Source: Granulosicoccus sp.
Lineage (GTDB): Bacteria > Pseudomonadota > Gammaproteobacteria > Granulosicoccales > Granulosicoccaceae
Length of the DNA stretch: 64,000 nt
Reading direction: 5' to 3'
Assembly (NCBI GenBank): GCA_023301795.1
Contig: JALZVU010000008.1
Coordinates: 100,200 to 164,199, forward strand
How positions within the stretch are numbered: position 1 is the first letter of the stretch; every line of letters begins with the position of its first letter. Positions 35,138-44,503 of this stretch are shown piece after piece. The notes beneath the pieces are model-generated. The model made no database searches, had not been told where the DNA came from, and saw nothing but the letters and a program-made list of their open reading frames with translations. The position numbers were made by a program, and so were the translations under genes.

Positions 35138-36206
35138 TTGTCTCTTTGCGCTGCTGCTAGGCAACGTGCTGCTGATGGGTGCGTCGTATGCTATGGCGCA
35201 GCAGACCGATGATCAGGCTCAGGATGAGGCTGTCGTTGATGTTGAGAAACCCCCTGCGCTAGGTGTTGAATCGCTACCTCGTTTGCCCATTCCCGATGGG
35301 GATAAGCTTGGCGTAGTTCGACGTTCTATTATTGTCGTTGACGATGCGCAACGCGAAGCCTCAGAGCACTTTAATAGTTTCATGGGGCGGGTCGATGGCT
35401 TTTTCAGTAATGCAGGCTCGAATGATGATGCCGTGAGTAACGGCAGCTGGGCGCGAATCAGGATAGATGGTCTTCGCGCTAATGGCGAAGGCTTCAAACT
35501 GGATACATCCGTCAAAGTTCGCGCTGTGTTGCCCAGAACCGAGCGCAAGCTGAAGCTATTGATTAGTACTGAGAATGACGAACAACAAGAGGGCGGTGAC
35601 TCAGCCGTTCACCCCTCACAAGACCGACAGTCTGCGTCAGCTGCATTGCGCTTTATTCGTACTGCGCGCGAGAAAAGCGATGTCAACATTGATATCGGGC
35701 TGCGCCGGCGTGACGGTAATTACCAGCTATTTACAAGACTGAACACGCGCTACACTCTGGACTTGAATAAAAACTGGGATGCCAGAGCTGCAAACAGCTA
35801 TTACTACTATGCACAATCAGGTTATGAAAATCGTTTGTCGTTTGATTTTCGCCGGTTACTGTTTGAAAGAGATCATCTATTTTTTCGCACGTTTACAGAC
35901 TTTAGTTGGGAAAATGGACAAAAAGGCGCCATAATCGGGCACACTTCAGGATTTTACTGGGCCTTTGGCGAACGCAGGTCCTTGGCTTTTGAAGGTAGTG
36001 CCAGTTACCATACATCAACAAGTCCGGAGATCAGCGATAGATTCCGCGGGCATGAGGTACGGATTCGTTGGCGTCACAATGTTTGGCGGCCGTGGTTTTT
36101 TTACGAGGTTTGGCCTACAGTCGCTTGGCCGGTGACAACACGCTACCGGCAGGTTGAAGGATTCTTGTTGCGTGTCGAAATGATAATTGGTCAACGTGCT
36201 AAGTAA
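35130..36206 (+). CDS. Exported hypothetical protein, probable outer-membrane beta barrel
   Basis: The product of about 358 residues has a signal peptide ending SYAMAQ. An acidic linker follows, then, from about residue 110, alternating amphipathic strands rich in Arg, Tyr, Phe and Asn (such as YQLFTRLNTRYTLDLNKNW and SFDFRRLLFERDHLFFRTF). This suggests a beta barrel of roughly 12 strands. I recognise no named family. The ATG at 35130 overlaps the end of hisC by 8 bases; a TTG at 35118 is less likely. Coupling to hisC appears to be organisational. Confidence 0.65.
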   Translation: MPNCLFALLLGNVLLMGASYAMAQQTDDQAQDEAVVDVEKPPALGVESLPRLPIPDGDKLGVVRRSIIVVDDAQREASEHFNSFMGRVDGFFSNAGSNDDAVSNGSWARIRIDGLRANGEGFKLDTSVKVRAVLPRTERKLKLLISTENDEQQEGGDSAVHPSQDRQSASAALRFIRTAREKSDVNIDIGLRRRDGNYQLFTRLNTRYTLDLNKNWDARAANSYYYYAQSGYENRLSFDFRRLLFERDHLFFRTFTDFSWENGQKGAIIGHTSGFYWAFGERRSLAFEGSASYHTSTSPEISDRFRGHEVRIRWRHNVWRPWFFYEVWPTVAWPVTTRYRQVEGFLLRVEMIIGQRAK

Positions 36207-36299
36207 GCACGGCTGATCACGGCAAATCAGATCGTAGCCTACAGGCTGCGGGCCCTGCGAGGGTTGACTATACAGTTATGGACGTGAGGATTGAGTGCA

Positions 36300-36959
36300 A
36301 TGAGGCTTGTCTGCATCAGTGATACACACGGTGACCACGTGGGTCTGGCCCTGCCGGAGGGTGATGTGTTGATTCACGCAGGTGATCTGTCCGCGCATGG
36401 TCGGCGGGAAGAGACACACGAATTCATGAAATGGCTGGGTTCTCGAGGATTCGCAAAAACTCTGTGCATTGCCGGTAACCATGACACGTTCATGGAGCAG
36501 GAGCCTGCCCAGACCAAGCAGTTTGCAGAAGACCACGGTGTGGAGCTGATGAACGATTCAGGGATTCAGTGGAGGGGGGTTAATTTCTGGGGTTCACCGA
36601 TCACTCCGCGCTTTTTTGATTGGTCGTTTATGCGCGACCCAGGGGAGCCTATCAAAGCTCATTGGCGTTTGATTCCCGAGGCTACGGATGTGTTGATTAC
36701 GCACGGACCACCGCTTGGCATTATGGATCAAGTGCTAAGGCCCAACGGTGAAGGTGAGCACACAGGCTGTCCCGATTTAGCCGAGCGTGTGAGAGCGGTG
36801 GCCCCCAAGGCGCATATTTTCGGGCATATTCATGAAGGCCGTGGCACGGTTGAGCAAGACGGTATCTGCTACTACAACGTCAGCACAATGAACGAGCACT
36901 ACCGCCGTACCCATGAGCCTGTGGTTATCGATCTGGACAACCAGAAGCTGATGCGTTAG
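36300..36959 (+). CDS. Calcineurin-like metallophosphoesterase
   Basis: This phosphoesterase of about 219 residues has all the metal-binding motifs in order: CISDTHGDH, IHAGDLS, IAGNHD, LITHGPPLG and FGHIHEG. It would hydrolyse a phosphodiester or phosphomonoester; the substrate is unknown. The ATG at 36300 has a GAGGA site 9 bases upstream and is preferred over the TTG at 36291. It is a single gene between the barrel protein and cytochrome c4. Confidence 0.85.
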   Translation: MRLVCISDTHGDHVGLALPEGDVLIHAGDLSAHGRREETHEFMKWLGSRGFAKTLCIAGNHDTFMEQEPAQTKQFAEDHGVELMNDSGIQWRGVNFWGSPITPRFFDWSFMRDPGEPIKAHWRLIPEATDVLITHGPPLGIMDQVLRPNGEGEHTGCPDLAERVRAVAPKAHIFGHIHEGRGTVEQDGICYYNVSTMNEHYRRTHEPVVIDLDNQKLMR

Positions 36960-37134
36960 CCAAGTCCCATCGCTTGTTTTTCGGGAGGGGTTTAAAAGGT
37001 GGAGCCTCGCGCACGAAAACAATGTTGTCTTGCATCGTCGCCTCTCACGCACCAATAGAAGGCTCGAGGGCGTAGCAGTGTGGAGAACCTAGCTGAGCAC
37101 CTATCTATTAGTGATGCTCAGCTATCAAATAGAA

Positions 37135-37755
37135 CTACTCCGTTGCAGCGTCGTGCAGACCGCTGATGTAGTTTGCAACGGCATCGATTTCAGCGTCTGT
37201 CATGCGTTTGGCCACATTGCGCATCATCGCGTTAGGGTCATTGGCTCGTTCGCCAGATCGGAAGTAGCGCAGTTGGTCAGCGGTGTACTGGGTGTTCTGT
37301 CCAGACAATGCAGGCCATACGGCTGCCGGGTTACCCATGCCAGTTGGGCCATGGCAAGCTGCGCAGGATGGAACGCCTGCTGCTGTAATTCCACCGCGGT
37401 AGATGTTCATACCCAATGTCAGGTTCTCATCAATTGCTGCGCCTTCAATTTTCGGCATCTCAGCGTAATAAGCAGACAGGTCGAGAATATCCTGATCAGA
37501 CAGGTTAGTGGCCTGGCCAGACATCAGCGCGTTGACACGGCCGCCGTCGCGGTAATCTGTCAATTGCTTGGCGATATAGCTGGCGTGTTGACCAGCCAGG
37601 TTCGGGTAGGCTGGCTGGATGGACTTGCCATCGGCGCCATGGCAGGCGGAACAGACAGCGGCTTTGCCTTGACCTGCTGCGGCATCGCCTTCGGCAAAGG
37701 TAGGGCTTGCAAACCAGGCGGCTGCCATAAGGGCGACAACTAACCAATTTTTCAT
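37135..37755 (-). CDS. Dihaem cytochrome c4
   Basis: The 206-residue periplasmic protein has a signal peptide ending TFA and two similar cytochrome domains with haem sites CSACH and CAACH. Each is followed by the conserved PAYPNLAGQ/PAVWPALSGQ segment and a distal Met (NALMSGQA, NAMMRNVA). Cytochrome c4 carries electrons to terminal oxidases and could accept electrons from the XoxF cytochrome. It is divergent from engB, an arrangement common in gammaproteobacteria. Confidence 0.9.
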   Translation of the reverse strand: MKNWLVVALMAAAWFASPTFAEGDAAAGQGKAAVCSACHGADGKSIQPAYPNLAGQHASYIAKQLTDYRDGGRVNALMSGQATNLSDQDILDLSAYYAEMPKIEGAAIDENLTLGMNIYRGGITAAGVPSCAACHGPTGMGNPAAVWPALSGQNTQYTADQLRYFRSGERANDPNAMMRNVAKRMTDAEIDAVANYISGLHDAATE

Positions 37756-38013
37756 TAGAACTCCGAATGGGTAAATGAGAAAACAGACAAATATAGCGAT
37801 ACGAGTGATGGGCTGTACGCGGCTTTATTCGCAAAAGATTGCATGATTCTAGCCTGATCTATCAGTGAAATCACCGAATCGAGGTTTTTTACCTTACGCT
37901 ATGTTGCTAGCCCTTGCGTGAGAGGGCTATCTGAGCCTCGTGAATTGTCTTTTACGTCGAACAATACCCACCCAAGCTCACATCTCTCTTCAAATTTCCC
38001 TGGTACCAGGATT

Positions 38014-38616
38014 ATGAACAAGATCTATTTTGGTGCTCAATTTGAACAGAGCGCAAGTGATCCCTATCACTGCCCCGAAGCGGTCGTTGAGGTGGCATTT
38101 GCGGGTCGATCGAATGCCGGTAAAAGTAGTGCAATCAACACGATCACGCGCAACGGCAAGCTTGCTAGAACCAGCAAGACTCCGGGACGCACGCAGCTTA
38201 TCAATCACTTTGCTCTGGGTGAGGGGAAGTTTCTGGTTGATTTGCCGGGCTACGGTTACGCAAAAGTTTCCAAAGACAAACAGAAGCAATGGCAGGCATC
38301 AATGACGCGTTACCTCATCTCACGCGATTGCCTGCGTGGGCTTGTTTTGGTGATGGACATACGACACCCGCTGACTGATTCAGACTGGACACTGATCGAA
38401 CTGCAGCAGCAAGGGCAATCTGATTTGCATCTTCTGCTGACAAAATCGGACAAGCTGTCGCGCAGCCAGGCAGCTAGCTCTCTTCGCGATACACGGATCA
38501 AGCTTGAACAGGCGGGTGTTGAGGCGACTATCCAGGATTTTTCATCACTGAAAAAAAGTGGACTCGATGATGCGCACTCTGTGCTTGACCACTGGCTATA
38601 CGAAAAGTCGCTTTAG
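38014..38616 (+). CDS. engB: Ribosome-biogenesis GTP-binding protein EngB (YihA)
   Basis: This GTPase of about 200 residues, needed for 50S ribosomal subunit assembly, has G1 GRSNAGKSS, switch region RTSKTPGRTQLINHF, G3 DLPGYGYAKVS and G4 LTKSDKL. The frame is open from 37918, but the ATG at 38014 gives the standard N-terminus (MNKIYFGAQFEQSA). Confidence 0.93.
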   Translation: MNKIYFGAQFEQSASDPYHCPEAVVEVAFAGRSNAGKSSAINTITRNGKLARTSKTPGRTQLINHFALGEGKFLVDLPGYGYAKVSKDKQKQWQASMTRYLISRDCLRGLVLVMDIRHPLTDSDWTLIELQQQGQSDLHLLLTKSDKLSRSQAASSLRDTRIKLEQAGVEATIQDFSSLKKSGLDDAHSVLDHWLYEKSL

Positions 38617-39098
38617 GTCGAAGGGCGCTCAAGCGAGTTTGTGACGAACATATCTTGAATTACGTGTACTGGGACGGCTTTCGGGCTTTCTGATGCGTTG
38701 AAAATCACTTGTAGAGCTGCATGACACGCGAGAGTGTGATGGCTTGAGTCACATCTGCGATCGAGGAAGAAATTATCTGTTACTTTTCGTAACAGCTGCT
38801 TTGAATGCGCGGTTATTCCTGCGCACTATAATCCATGTAATTTTTAACTATTTGATTTATATAGAATATTCGGAGCTTTATATTAAACGCTAACTTTCTC
38901 TATACTCAGTATAAGCCTGTTCATTGCGATTCATTACTTGTAAGCAATGGCTAGGATTCGATATCGAACGCAAGTAACTACCAGCATGTTGATGGCAGCG
39001 CCGAGCAGTGCACAATACGTCTGCAAGCGCCAAGGCTGCATTAGTCAGCTTCACGACAGAGCCGGTACGGACGTCAATACACTTCGGAGAGTGAATAC
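38617..39098. other. Long intergenic region upstream of the HAAT transporter
   Basis: This is a 482-base non-coding stretch between engB and the binding-protein gene. It contains a perfect hairpin (CTGTTAC-TTTTC-GTAACAG, 38777-38795), a TATAAT hexamer at 38827-38832 and an AT-rich segment around 38830-38900. The hexamer has TTGAAT 20 bases upstream, which is too far for a normal sigma-70 promoter. The long leader, about 200-260 bases, could carry regulation. No small gene is evident. Confidence 0.5.
38777..38795. promoter_or_regulatory. Perfect 7-base inverted repeat in the HAAT operon leader
   Basis: CTGTTAC (38777-38783) and GTAACAG (38789-38795) are separated by TTTTC. It is either a transcriptional regulator site or an RNA hairpin. 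It lies just upstream of a TATAAT hexamer, which favours an operator. Confidence 0.35.
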
Positions 39099-40460
39099 AT
39101 GAGTAAAAAAACCACCAGTGCATGGTCACGTCGTGACGTGCTTAAAGCCAGCGCCGCATCTACCGCAATTGCGGGTGCCCCTCTGTTTTTTACCCGTCAC
39201 GCCTATGGTGCCGAGTATCTGAACAATCCGGGCAGCAATAGCACAGTAACACTTGGTTTCAACGTTCCTCAGTCTGGCGCCTACGCCGATGAAGGGGCAG
39301 ATGAGCTGCGTGCCTACAAACTCGCTGTGAAGCATCTGAACGGCGAAGGCGACGGCGGCATGATGAACACCATGCAGCCAAGTTCACTCAAAGGCAATGG
39401 AATCCTCGGAAAGAAAGTCGAGTACGTTACGGGTGACACGCAGACTAAAAGTGACGCGGCGCGTGCTTCAGCCAAGCGCATGATCGAGAAAGACGGCGTT
39501 GTTATGGTGACAGGCGGATCCTCTTCGGGTGTGGCGGTTGCTGTACAGAGCTTGTGTCAGGACGCTGGGGTCATCTTCATGGCAGGTCTGACACACGCTA
39601 ACGACACCACGGGTAAAGACAAGAAAGCCAATGGTTTTCGCCATTTCTTCAACGCATTCATGTCAGGTGCGGCACTGGGCCCAGTGCTGAAAAACGCATA
39701 CGGCACTGAGCGAAATGCTTATCACCTGACAGCTGACTATAACTGGGGCTGGACTCAGGAGCAGTCTATTCAGGCTTCAACCGAGTCCATCGGTTGGTCC
39801 ACAGCACAAAAGGTTCTTACTCCGGTAGGCGCTGGAGATTTCAGCCAGTACATCACACCAATACTGAACTCAGGTGCTGATACATTGATCCTGAACCACT
39901 ACGGCAAAGACATGATCAACTCGCTCACACAGGCCATTCAGTTTGGCTTGAGGGATCGACAAGTAGACGGTAAGGATTTTCAGATCATCGTTCCATTGTT
40001 TTCACGTCTGATGGCGCAGGGCGCGGGCGACAACATCAAAGGCATCTTCGGTTCCACTAACTGGCACTGGTCATTGAGTGATGCAGGAAGTCAGGCGTTT
40101 GTTAAATCATTCGGTCAGGAATACGGATTCCCACCTTCACAGGCTGCGCATACTTGTTATGTACAAACACTGCTGTATGCAGATGCCGTAGAACGGGCGG
40201 GTACATTCGAGCCTTGTGAGGTAGTGGCTTCATTGGAAGGACACAAGTTCGACGGCCTGGGCAACGGCCCAACTGAGTACCGTGCTGGCGATCATCAGTG
40301 CTTTAAAGATGTGTTGGTGGTTAAAGGTAAGGAAAACCCATCCTCACAATTCGATCTTCTCGAGATCGTGGAAGTCACACCGCGTGCTCAGGTTGAATAC
40401 CCGGTTGATCACGAAATGTTTGCAGGTGGTGACTTGGGAACGTGTAACAACGGCGTCTAG
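39099..40460 (+). CDS. HAAT-family ABC transporter substrate-binding protein (Tat-exported)
   Basis: The 453-residue protein has a twin-arginine signal (SRRDVLKASAAS, then a hydrophobic stretch ending YGAE) and a type I periplasmic-binding fold of the branched-chain amino acid/urea kind (VTLGFNVPQSGAYADEG, VMVTGGSSSGVAVAVQ, GDFSQYITPILNSGADTL). Four transporter genes follow. The ligand is unknown: homologues bind amino acids, amides, urea or aromatic acids. A strong hairpin after the stop probably raises expression of this gene over the membrane components. Confidence 0.87.
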   Translation: MSKKTTSAWSRRDVLKASAASTAIAGAPLFFTRHAYGAEYLNNPGSNSTVTLGFNVPQSGAYADEGADELRAYKLAVKHLNGEGDGGMMNTMQPSSLKGNGILGKKVEYVTGDTQTKSDAARASAKRMIEKDGVVMVTGGSSSGVAVAVQSLCQDAGVIFMAGLTHANDTTGKDKKANGFRHFFNAFMSGAALGPVLKNAYGTERNAYHLTADYNWGWTQEQSIQASTESIGWSTAQKVLTPVGAGDFSQYITPILNSGADTLILNHYGKDMINSLTQAIQFGLRDRQVDGKDFQIIVPLFSRLMAQGAGDNIKGIFGSTNWHWSLSDAGSQAFVKSFGQEYGFPPSQAAHTCYVQTLLYADAVERAGTFEPCEVVASLEGHKFDGLGNGPTEYRAGDHQCFKDVLVVKGKENPSSQFDLLEIVEVTPRAQVEYPVDHEMFAGGDLGTCNNGV

Positions 40461-40468
40461 TTGTTTTT

Positions 40469-40518
40469 AGGCGTTGTGTGACGAATATCAGCCACGCAAC
40501 GCCTTGTTTGTTGTTTGT
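40469..40518 (+). terminator. Hairpin between binding-protein gene and permease genes
   Basis: AGGCGTTGTGTG (40469-40480) pairs with CACGCAACGCCT (40493-40504) in a 12-base stem with one wobble and a 12-base loop, followed by a T/G-rich stretch (40505-40518). It is placed to act as a partial terminator or 3' RNA stabiliser, so that the binding protein is made in excess. Confidence 0.6.
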
Positions 40519-40722
40519 ATCAAGCGTGCACTCGTTAGTCTGTAGCCAATTTTTGGCGAGTTGTCTCAACAGTTGCCGCACTTGAAGCCCTGAGCACAGC
40601 GTTGCTCAGGCCTTCTCAAATTCTACTTCGATCATCAATCAGGTTTGCATTGCCCTCGCTGGCGGCAAGCCCTCGGGTTTGTATTCCCTGATGATTGACA
40701 TTGGACCAAACGGGGTTTGCTC

Positions 40723-41739
40723 TTGGACGCACTTCTATTACAAGTTTTGAACGGCCTGGACAAAGGCGGTGCCTACGCACTTATTGCGCTCGGCCTGACG
40801 CTTGTTTTTGGCACGTTGGGGGTGGTTAATTTCGCCCATGGGGCTCTGTTCATGTTGGGGGCATTCTGCGCGGTTACGCTGGAAAAAATCCTGACCATAT
40901 CTACCAAAGTCAAAGATGAGAGCATTACATTCTTTGAAGCTTTTAAAGAGGTGCCAATACTGGAAGCAAAATTTCCAGTAGTGGGTGGCTTTATTGTCGA
41001 CTACTCGGTGCCGTTTGCTATTTTGTTTGCAATACCGATCATGTTGGCGATAGGTCTGATCATGGAGCGTGGTCTTATCCGGCATTTTTACAAACGCCCT
41101 CACGCCGATCAGATCCTGGTGACTTTTGGTCTGGCAATAATCATCCAGGAAATAATCAAACATTATTTTGGTGCCAACCCAATACCTCAATCCGCACCTG
41201 ATATTGTGTCCGGGAGTGCCAACATCGGCGCTGTATTTGGGCTAGGTGACAACATCGTCTACCCCTACTGGCGACTTATATACCTCGGGTTTTCTTTGAG
41301 TGTTATCGGAGGGGTTTTCGCTTTCCTTCAGTTCACCACATTCGGCATGGTGGTTCGGGCCGGCATGCAAGATCGAGAAATGGTGGGTTTGCTGGGTATC
41401 GATATCCAACGACGCTTTACCATCGTCTTTGGACTGGCATCGGTTGTGGCAGGTCTTGCGGGGGTCATGTACACGCCAATCTTGCCGCCTGACTATCATA
41501 TGGGCATGGATTTTCTGGTGCTCTCCTTTGTGGTGGTAGTCGTTGGGGGGATGGGATCGTTGGGAGGTGCCGTGCTTGCTGGTTTTATGCTGGGCATACT
41601 GCAGTCCTTTGCGTCGATGAACGAGATCAAAAGCATCATTCCGGGCATTGATCAAATCATCATCTATCTTGTGGCCGTCATTGTATTACTGGTCAGGCCT
41701 CGTGGCCTGATGGGTCGCAAAGGCATTATGGAAGACTAG
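40723..41739 (+). CDS. HAAT ABC transporter permease (LivH-like)
   Basis: The inner-membrane permease of about 338 residues has eight or so helices and LivH motifs (LNGLDKGGAYALIALGLTLVF, GVVNFAHGALFMLGAF, VGLLGIDIQRRFTIVFGLAS, VVVGGMGSLGGAVLAGFMLG). No ATG fits the start: the frame opens with TTG at 40717 or 40723. A GGGG stretch 7 bases before 40723 favours that one. It is followed after 9 bases by the LivM-type gene. Confidence 0.87.
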   Translation: MDALLLQVLNGLDKGGAYALIALGLTLVFGTLGVVNFAHGALFMLGAFCAVTLEKILTISTKVKDESITFFEAFKEVPILEAKFPVVGGFIVDYSVPFAILFAIPIMLAIGLIMERGLIRHFYKRPHADQILVTFGLAIIIQEIIKHYFGANPIPQSAPDIVSGSANIGAVFGLGDNIVYPYWRLIYLGFSLSVIGGVFAFLQFTTFGMVVRAGMQDREMVGLLGIDIQRRFTIVFGLASVVAGLAGVMYTPILPPDYHMGMDFLVLSFVVVVVGGMGSLGGAVLAGFMLGILQSFASMNEIKSIIPGIDQIIIYLVAVIVLLVRPRGLMGRKGIMED

Positions 41740-41748
41740 GGAACACTC

Positions 41749-42906
41749 ATGAATAAACTATCCGCCGTTTCTGACTGGATTCTGTTCGCAGGTTTCTCCA
41801 TCGCTGTGTTGAGCATGCCAGTGTGGCTTGCCCCGTTTGGTGCTGACTACCCTGATCTCATGCAGCGATTTGCCATCTTTGGCTTGTTCGCTATTGGTTT
41901 CAATATTTTGTTTGGACTCACCGGCTATTTGTCGTTTGGCCACGCAGCGTTCCTCGGTATTGGTTCCTATGCGGCCGTTTGGAGTTTCAAGCTGCTTACG
42001 ATGAATGTACTGCCGGCTATCATGCTGAGTGTTGTTGTCGCAGGAGTATTTGCATTTGCGGTCGGTTACATCAGTCTGCGGCGTTCGGGCATCTATTTCT
42101 CGATATTGACGTTGGCGTTTGCACAAATGTCCTACAACCTGGCCTATTCCGTACTTACACCGATTACCAATGGTGAGACGGGTCTGCAATTGACGCTGTC
42201 TGATGCTCGCGTGATCGATGGGATAGCAGGCATTGAAGTCACCAGAACGTTGCCGTTTACCAATCTATTTGGTTTGAAGATGAGTGGCATGCCTGGATTC
42301 TACTTTTGCGCAGTCGTGTTGATTATCGGGTTCTTTATTTCTATCCGCATCTTTCGCTCGCCTTTTGGGACGATGCTCAAAGGCATTAAATCAAACCAGA
42401 CGCGTATGGCCTACACCGGTCTTAACACCCGTCCCTATCTGTTGTGGGCCTTCATTATCTCCGGAATGTATGCGGGTCTTGCAGGTGCGCTTATGGCAGT
42501 CACCGATCCTTTAGCTGGTGCAGAACGCATGCAGTGGACAGCTTCCGGTGAGGTCGTTTTGATGACCATTCTGGGTGGTGTAGGAACTTTGGTAGGCCCT
42601 TTCCTTGGAGCTGCATTCATCAAGTACTTCGAGAACATTTTCTCTGCGTACAACTCAACCAATCTAAACCAGGTATTCGACTTCCTGCCGGATGGCATTC
42701 AAGCAGTAGCGGTCGATGTTGCTGGATTATTTGTCGGTAGCGGCTGGCATCTGACGCTGGGTCTGTTGTTCATGGTTACGGTCATTTTTCTACCCGGTGG
42801 CATCATGGAAGGCGTGCGCCGACTAGGGCTGCTTGTGACGGGTAAGTCGAAAAAAAATAAGGCGCCGGCTGCAGGTTCATCTTCAACCGCCAACGAACAC
42901 TCATAG
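41749..42906 (+). CDS. HAAT ABC transporter permease (LivM-like)
   Basis: The 385-residue permease has about ten helices and LivM motifs ([86 protein letters not shown]). It is the second permease of the transporter. The C-terminus is a short Lys/Ala/Ser-rich tail. It is separated from the next ATPase gene by 10 bases. Confidence 0.88.
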   Translation: MNKLSAVSDWILFAGFSIAVLSMPVWLAPFGADYPDLMQRFAIFGLFAIGFNILFGLTGYLSFGHAAFLGIGSYAAVWSFKLLTMNVLPAIMLSVVVAGVFAFAVGYISLRRSGIYFSILTLAFAQMSYNLAYSVLTPITNGETGLQLTLSDARVIDGIAGIEVTRTLPFTNLFGLKMSGMPGFYFCAVVLIIGFFISIRIFRSPFGTMLKGIKSNQTRMAYTGLNTRPYLLWAFIISGMYAGLAGALMAVTDPLAGAERMQWTASGEVVLMTILGGVGTLVGPFLGAAFIKYFENIFSAYNSTNLNQVFDFLPDGIQAVAVDVAGLFVGSGWHLTLGLLFMVTVIFLPGGIMEGVRRLGLLVTGKSKKNKAPAAGSSSTANEHS

Positions 42907-42916
42907 GGGAGGGATC

Positions 42917-43678
42917 ATGGAAAACACAGTCTTGCACGTTGCTGATGTGCACAAGAGTTTTGCGGGTCTTCACGCCCTGAGCGATATTGATTTGTCGGTG
43001 CGAGAAGGTGAAACCCACGCCATCATCGGTCCCAATGGGGCAGGAAAATCAACCCTGCTCAATGTTTGTATAGGGCGATTGAGACCTGATTCAGGGCATG
43101 TTATTTTCGACGGTGAAAACCTGACAGGCAAGCAACCCCACGAGATTAATCAACTAGGCGTTGTGCGCGTTTTTCAGACACCGGAGATATTTCCTGAGTT
43201 GTCGCTACTTGAAAACGTCATGATTCCCATACTGGCTAAACGTGATGGTGCTTTCAAACTGCGATGGTTTAAGCGTTTCTCCAGTGAGAAGGGCGTACAA
43301 GCGCAGGCCGAAGAAGTTTTGACAGACCTTGGATTGGGCACGTTGATCGGCAGCGAAGCTGGCAGTCTGTCGCGTGGCGATAAGCGGCGGCTGGAACTGG
43401 CTATGGGACTTGCACAAAAACCGCGTCTATTACTATTGGATGAGCCCACAGCGGGGATGGCAAGGCATGATACGAACGCCACTATCGAGTTGTTGAAAAA
43501 AATCAAAGCGGGCGGTATGACCAAAGTCATCATTGAGCATGATATGCATGTAGTGTTTAGTCTTGCTGACAGAATTACAGTCCTGGCGGGTGGAAGAATA
43601 ATCTGTCAGGGAACGCCTGAAGAGGTGAAAGCGGATCCGCGTGTTAAGGAAGCCTATCTGGGCGAGGAGCAAGTGTAA
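42917..43678 (+). CDS. HAAT ABC transporter ATPase (LivG-like)
   Basis: This 253-residue ATPase has Walker A GPNGAGKST, Q-loop VFQTPEIFPELS, signature LSRGDKRRLELAMGLA (a variant of LSGGQ common in LivG proteins) and Walker B LLLLDEPTAGM. It energises uptake through the two upstream permeases. GAGGG lies just before the ATG. Its stop overlaps the start of the second ATPase gene by one base (TAATG). Confidence 0.9.
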   Translation: MENTVLHVADVHKSFAGLHALSDIDLSVREGETHAIIGPNGAGKSTLLNVCIGRLRPDSGHVIFDGENLTGKQPHEINQLGVVRVFQTPEIFPELSLLENVMIPILAKRDGAFKLRWFKRFSSEKGVQAQAEEVLTDLGLGTLIGSEAGSLSRGDKRRLELAMGLAQKPRLLLLDEPTAGMARHDTNATIELLKKIKAGGMTKVIIEHDMHVVFSLADRITVLAGGRIICQGTPEEVKADPRVKEAYLGEEQV

Positions 43679-44421
43679 TGAATGCCACGACGGGCGCCAT
43701 TAAAGCGGACGCAGGGTCTGCTTACTTCCAGGTACAAGGATTACAGGCCTATTACGGCGACAGCTACATTGTCCAAGATATATCGTTCTCGGTTAATGAG
43801 GGCGAAATAGTGGCATTGTTGGGCCGTAATGGAGCTGGCAAGACGTCGACATTGCGTGCCATTGCAAGAGCTGATAATCCAGAAGTGCGTAGCGGTACGA
43901 TCCACTTGCAGGGTGAATCAATTCACGACAAGAAAGATTTTGAAGCAGCGCTTGCAGGCATCCAGTTGGTTCCTGAAGATCGGCGCATTATACCCGGTCT
44001 TACAGTAGAGGAGAATCTTGATATAGCTCGGATCGCTGGCGACTCAGGGTGGGATTACGAACGAATATACAGCTTGTTTCCTCGTCTGAAAGAGCGTCGC
44101 AAGCAGGAAGGAACTACCTTGTCAGGTGGAGAGCAACAAATGCTGGCGATTGGACGAGCGCTGGCGCGTGATATTAAATTGTTACTATTAGACGAACCTT
44201 ATGAGGGCTTGGCGCCTGTGGTACGCCACGACATTGAAAAAGCGCTTATCGAAGTTAAGAGTATGGGTATCACCACAATATTGGTGGAGCAGAACGCAGT
44301 TGCTGCCCTTAAGCTCTCCGACTCAGCTCTTATTCTTGATACCGGCGAAATTGTTTTCAGTGGTAGTGCCAAAGACGTGCTCGAGAACGAAGAGTTACGT
44401 CATGAGTACCTTGCGATATAG
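43678..44421 (+). CDS. HAAT ABC transporter ATPase (LivF-like)
   Basis: This 247-residue ATPase has Walker A GRNGAGKTS, the LivF motif LVPEDRRIIPGLTVEENL, signature LSGGEQQMLAIGRALA and Walker B LLLLDEPYEGLAPVV. It is the last gene of the five-gene transporter operon and ends 27 bases before a strong terminator. Confidence 0.9.
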   Translation: MNATTGAIKADAGSAYFQVQGLQAYYGDSYIVQDISFSVNEGEIVALLGRNGAGKTSTLRAIARADNPEVRSGTIHLQGESIHDKKDFEAALAGIQLVPEDRRIIPGLTVEENLDIARIAGDSGWDYERIYSLFPRLKERRKQEGTTLSGGEQQMLAIGRALARDIKLLLLDEPYEGLAPVVRHDIEKALIEVKSMGITTILVEQNAVAALKLSDSALILDTGEIVFSGSAKDVLENEELRHEYLAI

Positions 44422-44445
44422 TGTGTGGCAGTTCGTTTGGAAACA

Positions 44446-44486
44446 CGCTTTTACTGCCCATGGCAGTAAAAGTGGTGTGATTTTTT
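44446..44486. terminator. Terminator between the HAAT operon and pilU
   Basis: CTTTTACTGCC (44448-44458) and GGCAGTAAAAG (44462-44472) form a perfect 11-base stem with a CAT loop, extended outward to 44446/44474 by a wobble and a C-G pair. Six T follow at 44481-44486. The palindrome lies between two convergent genes and may serve both directions. Confidence 0.7.
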
Positions 44487-44503
44487 GAGTTGTTCAGATA
44501 CTT

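Noticed and set aside
37111..37743. 210-residue open frame opposite cytochrome c4
   Set aside because: It is antisense to a gene with two clear haem motifs and shows no protein family features.
38801..38832. TTGAAT and TATAAT as a promoter for the HAAT operon
   Set aside because: The spacer is 20 bases and the -35 match is 4 of 6. I kept only the hexamer as a note.
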